Positions 44,299 through 49,064 of a stretch of DNA of 49,064 nt are shown here, in pieces. Below the pieces are notes generated by a model. That model did no database searches, was not told the origin of the DNA, and saw only the letters and a program-made list of their open reading frames with translations. Source of the stretch: Phycisphaerae bacterium (GTDB lineage: Bacteria; Planctomycetota; Phycisphaerae; Phycisphaerales; UBA1924); contig JAUHYE010000013.1 of NCBI GenBank assembly GCA_030426395.1, positions 1-49,064 of the forward strand. Direction: 5' to 3'. The number at the start of each line of letters is the position of its first letter. Position 1 is the first letter of the stretch. A program made the position numbers and the translations under genes.

Positions 44299-45402
44299 TC
44301 ACGAGGCCATTCGGTCGGGCTCGTGCTTCGGTTCGTGATCGGGCTCTTTCGTCGGTTCGACGCGAAGCCGGGCCAGATCGTCCCCGCTCAGCGTGTGGAT
44401 GCCCCCGGCGGTCGGCCCTCGGGTCAGGGTCAGCACCACGGCCCCGAACCGGGCCTTCGGCACGGCGCCCTCCTGCTCGGCCGCGCCGGAGAACCCGTAG
44501 CTCCCCAGCCGCCGCAGCAGCGCCGCACGCCCGGCGGGCGTCGTGACCGATCCGCTGGAAACCCCGACCCTGGGGATCGAGAGACTCACCGAGATCGCGC
44601 GCCGGCCCGCTTCCACAACGAGCGAAGCCGCCAGGCTCAGCAGTTGTTCCGCGCGGTCGTCGCGGCCGGCGGCGAGCTTGGGATCCAGGTCGAGGTGCAG
44701 CACCAGCCGGCGCGGGGCTCGGGCCGAGCGTTGCGTGACCACCAGCGTGTCGCTGCGGGCCGAGAGCCGCCAGCTCACGTCGCGCAGTCGGTCGCCCTGG
44801 CGATACTCGCGCACGCCGAAGAAGTCCTCGCCCCCGCCGGGGCTGGCGATTGCTTCCGTGCCGTCGTGCGCTGGCTCCAGGATGGTCTCCACCACGTCGC
44901 TGCGCAGGCGATGCACGGCCGGTGTCGCCAGCGAGGGCTGGGAGAGGTCGAAGGTCACGCTCTTGCGGGCCACGCCGAAGGGGAAGGTCGTGCTCACGCG
45001 GACGCGCGACAACTCGAAGGGCCCGCGGCGTTCGATCAGCGCGCTCGTCTCGCATCGCACCGTGCGCCGCGGGGGCACCCGACCGATGCTCGCTACGGGC
45101 CGGCCGACCAGTGGCATGTCGTCCCGCTTGACGCCCTTGGGTGGGAGTTCCTCGATGAGCAGCGCGTACGCGGGCATGAAGCGGTTGCGGTTGCGCACGC
45201 GGTAGCGGATAGGGAACGGCCGGCCGACCTGGGCCTCGGGCACCGCCTCGCGCTCGATGGCTAGGCCCATCAGGGACGTCCCGCTGACGAAGCCCGACGC
45301 CAGCAGCCCGCCGATGGCCAGCCCCAGGGCCCAGAAGAGCAGGTTGTTCTGGCTGTTGACGGCGCCCAGAAGCACGAACGCCGTCACGATGGCGTAGGCC
45401 AC
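44299..45402 (-). CDS. DUF58-domain protein
   Basis: 367 aa from GTG 45402. Two N-terminal spans (YAIVTAFVLLGAVNSQNNLL; FWALGLAIGGLLASGF) and the DUF58 signature GGGEDFFGVREYRQGDRLRDV near 195, with VSWRLSARSDTLVVTQ following. These proteins have a von Willebrand A-like fold and pair with MoxR ATPases and transglutaminases. The reading frame stays open upstream with family-like residues (RYHLHLPG), but no ATG, GTG or TTG exists before the preceding gene. The true start may be a CTG at 45456. No moxR gene is in view. Confidence 0.88.
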   Translation of the reverse strand: MAYAIVTAFVLLGAVNSQNNLLFWALGLAIGGLLASGFVSGTSLMGLAIEREAVPEAQVGRPFPIRYRVRNRNRFMPAYALLIEELPPKGVKRDDMPLVGRPVASIGRVPPRRTVRCETSALIERRGPFELSRVRVSTTFPFGVARKSVTFDLSQPSLATPAVHRLRSDVVETILEPAHDGTEAIASPGGGEDFFGVREYRQGDRLRDVSWRLSARSDTLVVTQRSARAPRRLVLHLDLDPKLAAGRDDRAEQLLSLAASLVVEAGRRAISVSLSIPRVGVSSGSVTTPAGRAALLRRLGSYGFSGAAEQEGAVPKARFGAVVLTLTRGPTAGGIHTLSGDDLARLRVEPTKEPDHEPKHEPDRMAS

Positions 45403-45452
45403 GCCCGGCAGGTGGAGGTGGTATCGGCGGACCGGCTTGGCTCGGTGCGCGC

Positions 45453-45926
45453 TCAGCCGGGCTGCTCCTGGTTTTCTTCGGCCTCCGAGGCCGACTCCGG
45501 TTCGGGCTCCACCGTGCGGCGCTGGCCGGGGCCCTGGATCATCGTGATATAGAGCGAGCGTCCGAACGTGCGCAGCGGCACGGTCTTGTCGACGCGCGAG
45601 TAGCCGTCGGCCTCGACGATCACGCGCACCGTGCCGCGGGCCATCTGGTCGCCGCTGGTGGGCACGCTGAAGCGGCCCTCCTCGTCGGTCTCGGTGTCGA
45701 TCAGCATGCGGCCGTTGCCCGTCAGGCTCACGCGCACCTTGGCGAAGGGGATGCCCACCTGGTCGAGCCGGGTGTCGTCGCGGTCGATGACCGCCACCAC
45801 GCCGATGGGGCCTGGGACGACCACGCCCTCGAGCCTTGGCGTCTGGCAGCCGGGCAGGATGGCGATCGCCAGGGCGAGGGCGCCAAGCACCAGGAGACGG
45901 GCGGTCACGCGGGTCATGGTTGTCAT
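45453..45926 (-). CDS. Lipoprotein with carboxypeptidase-regulatory-like domain
   Basis: 157 aa. AAGGAG lies 8 bases upstream of ATG 45926. The signal peptide ends with lipobox ILPGC (Cys 27). Residues about 60-125 form a beta-sandwich with ETDEEGRFSVPTS, VRVIVEADGY and TVPLRTFG, like carboxypeptidase-regulatory/Cna-B-type domains. The tail is Glu-rich. It sits just upstream of the DUF58 gene and overlaps its possible CTG start, so is probably in that operon. Confidence 0.75.
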   Translation of the reverse strand: MTTMTRVTARLLVLGALALAIAILPGCQTPRLEGVVVPGPIGVVAVIDRDDTRLDQVGIPFAKVRVSLTGNGRMLIDTETDEEGRFSVPTSGDQMARGTVRVIVEADGYSRVDKTVPLRTFGRSLYITMIQGPGQRRTVEPEPESASEAEENQEQPG

Positions 45927-45983
45927 CGCTGAGTCTCCTTCATGGAGTTGGGATCGCGTCCGTGCGTTGATTGAGTTGGTCGA

Positions 45984-46616
45984 TTAGTTCTTGGGTTGCG
46001 TCGCCGCGCCGGGCCCACTTCCTGGCAAGTCTTTCAGGCTCGCCAGCCCGAACAACTCGAGGAACTGCGGCGTGGTGCCATAGAGGATCGGCCGGCCGAC
46101 CTCCTCGGCCCTCCCCTTGATGGCCACCAGCTTGCGCTCCAGCAGAGAACGTAAAACCTCGCCGCAGGCCACGCCGCGGATGGCCTCGATCTGGGCCCGC
46201 GTCATGGGCTGGCGGTAGGCGATGATCGACAGCGTCTCGATGCTGGCCCGGCTGAGCCTGGTGCTCTGGCGGTTGCGGTCGAAGGCGGCGACGATCGAGC
46301 CGAACTGGGGCGCCACCATCAGCCGATACCCGCCCGCCAGCTTCTCGGCCCGCGCGGGGCGGCCCTGGGCCTCGAGTTCGTCATTGAGCTGCGTCGCCAG
46401 GGCCTCGACGATGTCCTTGGGCTTCTTGTCCTTGTCCAGGGATTGGGCGAACTCGGCCGCCCCCTCGGAGAGGGCAAGGGCTTCCCAGAGCGCCTCGGCG
46501 GGCACGGCCCGGCCCGCGGCCAAGAGGATGGCCTCCAGCCCCGCCGTCAGCGTGGTGGGGGTGGCGGGGGCGGCGTGGGGAGCGTCGGTCTGGTCCGTGG
46601 CGGCGGTGGGGGGCAC
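45984..46616 (-). CDS. scpB: Segregation and condensation protein B
   Basis: 210 aa. ScpB is the winged-helix regulator of the SMC-ScpA condensin complex in chromosome segregation. LTAGLEAILLAAGRAVPAEAL near residue 23, the winged-helix core SIETLSIIAYRQPMTRAQIE near 123, and IKGRAEEVGRPILYGTT near 166 are family features. GTG 46616 is followed by a low-complexity Ala/Thr-rich lead; no ribosome-binding site is clear and translation may begin later. ScpA and SMC are not adjacent. The array A5 lies immediately upstream. Confidence 0.9.
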   Translation of the reverse strand: MPPTAATDQTDAPHAAPATPTTLTAGLEAILLAAGRAVPAEALWEALALSEGAAEFAQSLDKDKKPKDIVEALATQLNDELEAQGRPARAEKLAGGYRLMVAPQFGSIVAAFDRNRQSTRLSRASIETLSIIAYRQPMTRAQIEAIRGVACGEVLRSLLERKLVAIKGRAEEVGRPILYGTTPQFLELFGLASLKDLPGSGPGAATQPKN

Positions 46617-46627
46617 GCTGCGATGCT

Positions 46628-46816
46628 ATGGCAACGCCGATCGCGGCGTTCGGGCGGGCCGGGGGGGCCATCCCGTGGGCCAGCGGTGCCATCGGGTGGC
46701 CCACCAGTGGCCGCTGATGCCCCACCACTGCGCACGATTGCCGCAATCGTGCGCAGTGGTGGGGCAACGGTGCGCAGGATCGGCGCATCGGTGGCCACCG
46801 GTGGCCCAGAGAAGGC
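46628..46816. repeat. Array A5: 9 units of 21 bp upstream of scpB
   Basis: Nine degenerate units of 21 bases, many with the core GGTGG(C/G)CCA and CGGTG(C/G)C; some contain the palindrome CACCGGTG. It starts 11 bases upstream of the scpB GTG. Two neighbouring units are exact inverted copies forming a hairpin. It occupies the start of the 390-bp gap 46617-47006, whose remaining part holds no gene, only direct repeats. Confidence 0.85.
46720..46764. other. Perfect 21-bp inverted repeat within array A5
   Basis: The left arm at 46720-46740 (beginning CCCCACCACTGCGCAC) and the right arm at 46744-46764 are exact reverse complements of 21 bases with a 3-nt loop CCG. The arm length equals the repeat period, so one unit seems to have been copied in reverse. 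Confidence 0.92.
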
Positions 46817-46879
46817 ATCTGAAATGATCTGAGGGGCCCCCGACAGAGTGTCACCCAGAGCCGGGCCCCGCCGGCGACG

Positions 46880-47006
46880 CGTCAAGACACCCCCGCCAGC
46901 ACGCCGTCACGACACCCCCGCGTCGAGCGCAGCCCCGCCCCAATTCGACACGAAAACCCCCGCGCCGGGCGCAGCCCGCGCATGGCCCCGCTGGCGAAGC
47001 GCCACA
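46880..47006. repeat. GC-rich direct repeats and fragment of the palindromic element
   Basis: GACACCCCCGC occurs twice and ACCCCCGCG/GCGCAGCCC(C/G)GC recurs in imperfect direct repeats. The end, 46961-47003, contains GGGCGCAGCCCGCG and CCCCGCTGGCGAAGCG, which also occur, on the opposite strand, in the element at 5468-5754. I see no gene in it. Confidence 0.6.
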
Positions 47007-48188
47007 TCAGTTCCCGCTGAGGGGTAAGGTCAATATCGGCCCGCCCCCGCGGATGTCGCCCGCCTGGAGCGCGAAGAGCTGCTGCATGAGGCCCATCGTG
47101 CTCTTGCTGGTCAGGTCGGCGTCGTCGACCCAGAACCAGCGGCCGCGGTGGCGGATGGCGGTCTGCGCGGCCACCCCCATGCGGTCGGGGCGGTCCTTGG
47201 AGGTCTGGACGCGGAAGGTGTTGACCAGCAGGTCGTTCCAGTCGAAGCGCTGGCCGTCCTTCGTGAGCGTGGTGGTGACGACGCCGGCTTGCTCGTCCTG
47301 CTCGTCGACCGCGACGGCGTGGCTGAGGAAGAACATGGAACTCATGAGCGAGCGCGTGACAAGGGGCAGGGGGCCGCCCGGGCTGGACCCACCATGGCCC
47401 ACCGCTCCGGAGCGCAGGGAGCAGACGATGGTCAGCGAGCCGTCGGGGTTCGTGGAAGCGCCGTCGATTTCGAGCAGATCGAGGACGGTGGCGTACTCGG
47501 GCGTGTCCTTCACCGAGTCGGGCAGGGTGATGCCCAGCAGGTCTTCTCCGCCCACCTCACCCGGCGCGACGCCAGAGGAAGGCCCCTGGGCCACGAGCGA
47601 GAGGCTCAGCTCGTGCTCGCGCTGGATGGTGCGCAGGGCGCGGACGAAGCGTTGGAAGTCCCGGTATTGCGGGGCCAGGCTGGGCGTGGGGCCCGAGGCG
47701 GATGGCGCGTTCACGAGCGGGCCCAATCGCTGCACGCCGATGAGCAGCACGCGGTCGATGGCCCAGCCGCTGTTGGCCAGCAGCACCAGCACACGCGGGC
47801 GCAGGGGCGTGAGCAGGCGCGTGGCGAACTGCTCGCCCTGGAGGGGCAGGTAGGTGACCGTTGGCCGCTCGGCGAAGCTGATGCCCGCCGAGGCGCCCAC
47901 GAAGTCGTCGGCCACGGTGTTGAGGCCGGCCTGGCCGTTGATCCCCAGGGAGTTCTCGAGCGTGAAGCTGGTCGAGACGCTGGTGACCTCGAGGAAGACC
48001 GGCGTGTCGCGGTAGCGCAGGCGGACGAGGTTGAGCAGGAGCTGCTCGCTGCTGGTGGCGGCGATGGCCTCGTTGTACAGGGCCCGCCCGCCGTGGATGG
48101 AGCGCGGGCCGGCGACGTTGCAGGCCGTCAGCACGAGGCCGAGGCCGGCGAGCAGGGCGATGCGCAGGGGGTTCGTCGGGCGTGGCAT
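47007..48188 (-). CDS. Lipoprotein of unknown function
   Basis: 393 aa. Signal peptide with lipobox LVLTAC (Cys 23), so probably membrane-anchored. After the signal come EQLLLNLVRLRYRDTPVFLEV near residue 48 and long beta/alpha segments (SGWAIDRVLLIGVQRLGPL near 140; RVQTSKDRPDRMGVAAQTAI near 330). The LVRLRYRD.P pattern is seen in uncharacterised lipoproteins; I can assign no role. It lies upstream of scpB on the same strand across a 390-bp repeat-filled gap, so co-transcription is doubtful. Confidence 0.72.
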   Translation of the reverse strand: MPRPTNPLRIALLAGLGLVLTACNVAGPRSIHGGRALYNEAIAATSSEQLLLNLVRLRYRDTPVFLEVTSVSTSFTLENSLGINGQAGLNTVADDFVGASAGISFAERPTVTYLPLQGEQFATRLLTPLRPRVLVLLANSGWAIDRVLLIGVQRLGPLVNAPSASGPTPSLAPQYRDFQRFVRALRTIQREHELSLSLVAQGPSSGVAPGEVGGEDLLGITLPDSVKDTPEYATVLDLLEIDGASTNPDGSLTIVCSLRSGAVGHGGSSPGGPLPLVTRSLMSSMFFLSHAVAVDEQDEQAGVVTTTLTKDGQRFDWNDLLVNTFRVQTSKDRPDRMGVAAQTAIRHRGRWFWVDDADLTSKSTMGLMQQLFALQAGDIRGGGPILTLPLSGN

Positions 48189-48251
48189 CGCGCAGGGTAG
48201 TCGGCGGGGTTCACGTGGGGGTCGTCGTGGGGGGTGGCTATCGTCTGCGCC

Positions 48252-49064
48252 ATGAGCAACGCCTCACGCGGGTCCAAGCTAGCGCAGGAAGCACGGGCCG
48301 TGCTGCCCAGCCACCAGCACGGGTATGCCGGGTTGCCCGAGCTGGACGAGGCCACGCTGTACCGCCGTCGCGAGGGCGTGTTCCTGGTGCTGGCCGGGCT
48401 GTTTCTGGGCTCGCTGGCGATGCTGAACGTCCTGGGTATCACCCGGTTCATCGTGTTCGCGTCCATCAGCGAGGGCTCGGGAATCTCCTGGGCACAGTGG
48501 GGTGACATCAGTTTCGCCGTAGCCATCGGAGTGCTGCCCTACCCCATCACGTTCCTGTGCACCGACTTCATCAGTGAGCTCTACGGCCGCCGGCGCGCGA
48601 ACATGGTCGTGTGGGTGGGGCTGCTGCTCAACGGCTGGGTGCTGCTGGTGCTGTGGGTAGGCGGGGCGCTGCCGATGTCCGCCGAGATGGTCAGCTATGG
48701 CACCGATTCGCTTGGCCGGGAGGTGCTGGCCCCGCCGCTGCCAGAGCCGGTGTACAACGACAAGGGCGAGTTCGTCCGATTCAACGAGGATTGGACGTTC
48801 TATCGCGTCCAGATGCTCACCTTCGGCGCGGTGGTGGCATCGATGGCCGCCTACCTCGTGGCCCAGCTCGTCGACGTCCACGTCTTCCATTTCTGGAAGC
48901 GGCTGACCGGGGGCAAGCACCTGTGGCTGCGCAATAACGGCAGCACGCTCGTGAGCCAACTCGTCGACACTATGGCAGTCATCCTGATCACCCACTTCTA
49001 CGCCCGGGCGCTGCCGGTGGATTGGGGTAAGGCGATCTGGCCGCAGCTCTGGCTGTTTATCGGT
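48252..49064 (+). CDS. yhhQ: Queuosine precursor transporter (VUT/YhhQ family), 3' end outside window
   Basis: Integral-membrane importer of queuosine precursors, 271 residues visible and open to the window edge. Typical segments are GVLPYPITFLCTDFISELYG near residue 95, an asymmetric pair of spans around AYLVAQLVDVHVFHFW near 197, and GKHLWLRNNGSTLVSQLVDT near 220. Family proteins are usually 210-240 aa; here an extra loop (about residues 140-180) lies between spans. ATG 48252 is the first in-frame start and no strong ribosome-binding site is seen. It is divergent from the lipoprotein gene (63 bp). No queuosine synthesis genes are in view. Confidence 0.9.
   Translation, partial: MSNASRGSKLAQEARAVLPSHQHGYAGLPELDEATLYRRREGVFLVLAGLFLGSLAMLNVLGITRFIVFASISEGSGISWAQWGDISFAVAIGVLPYPITFLCTDFISELYGRRRANMVVWVGLLLNGWVLLVLWVGGALPMSAEMVSYGTDSLGREVLAPPLPEPVYNDKGEFVRFNEDWTFYRVQMLTFGAVVASMAAYLVAQLVDVHVFHFWKRLTGGKHLWLRNNGSTLVSQLVDTMAVILITHFYARALPVDWGKAIWPQLWLFIG

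Overview
The window is GC-rich bacterial chromosome and looks like a planctomycete of the Phycisphaerae/Phycisphaerales. The evidence is a secreted beta-helix protein ending in two DxDGDG dockerin-like repeats, a secreted protein with a PAPGG...MGRRRR sorting tail, about ten small membrane proteins with CPxCG...CPECG zinc ribbons, and an MRJP/yellow-type lipoprotein. No rRNA, tRNA, CRISPR array or transposase was recognised.

Layout. 1-5378 (+): a RimK-type ATP-grasp ligase cut by the window edge, a GCS2 carboxylate-amine ligase and an N-formylglutamate amidohydrolase overlap and probably form a small amide-metabolite pathway. They are followed by an unknown small protein, an OppC-type permease with a large insertion, and a VOC enzyme. 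5379-11160 (-): a palindromic intergenic element, an FN3-like protein, a repeat-rich membrane protein of lower GC, a Thr-tailed membrane protein and a lipoprotein. 11421-16298: a dockerin-type beta-helix protein, two coupled zinc-ribbon membrane proteins, a PEP-CTERM-like protein and sucD. 16387-28749: an MRJP lipoprotein, a secreted CpxP-like coiled-coil protein, five tandem zinc-ribbon membrane paralogues, a second FN3-like protein followed by a terminal-inverted-repeat element, another zinc-ribbon protein, and two more CpxP-like paralogues with near-identical leaders. 28846-36415: fatty acid desaturase, RRM RNA-binding protein, a kinase-like/deoxyribosyltransferase-like fusion, two small zinc-ribbon proteins, a truncated haemoglobin, rsmA, a Cof-type HAD phosphatase and a glycosyltransferase. 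36416-49064 (mostly -): thiC with a TPP riboswitch, a HEAT-repeat protein, RNase Y, a PilZ/YcgR-like protein, a transglutaminase + DUF58 + lipoprotein set, scpB, a lipoprotein, and the start of a queuosine-precursor transporter (+).

The most unusual structure is not a gene. At least five places (8830-9144, 23296-23463, 25870-25974, 32857-33045, 46628-46816) carry degenerate tandem repeats with exactly the same 21-base period but different unit sequences. Two of them contain perfect inverted copies, including a 21-bp stem with a 3-nt loop. Three start 11-43 bases upstream of a start codon, and one has been read into the C-terminus of a zinc-ribbon protein. Separately, a family of palindromic intergenic elements of about 290-370 bp lies directly downstream of both FN3-like paralogues. 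Neither class is explained by ordinary gene content, and both could be tested genome-wide.
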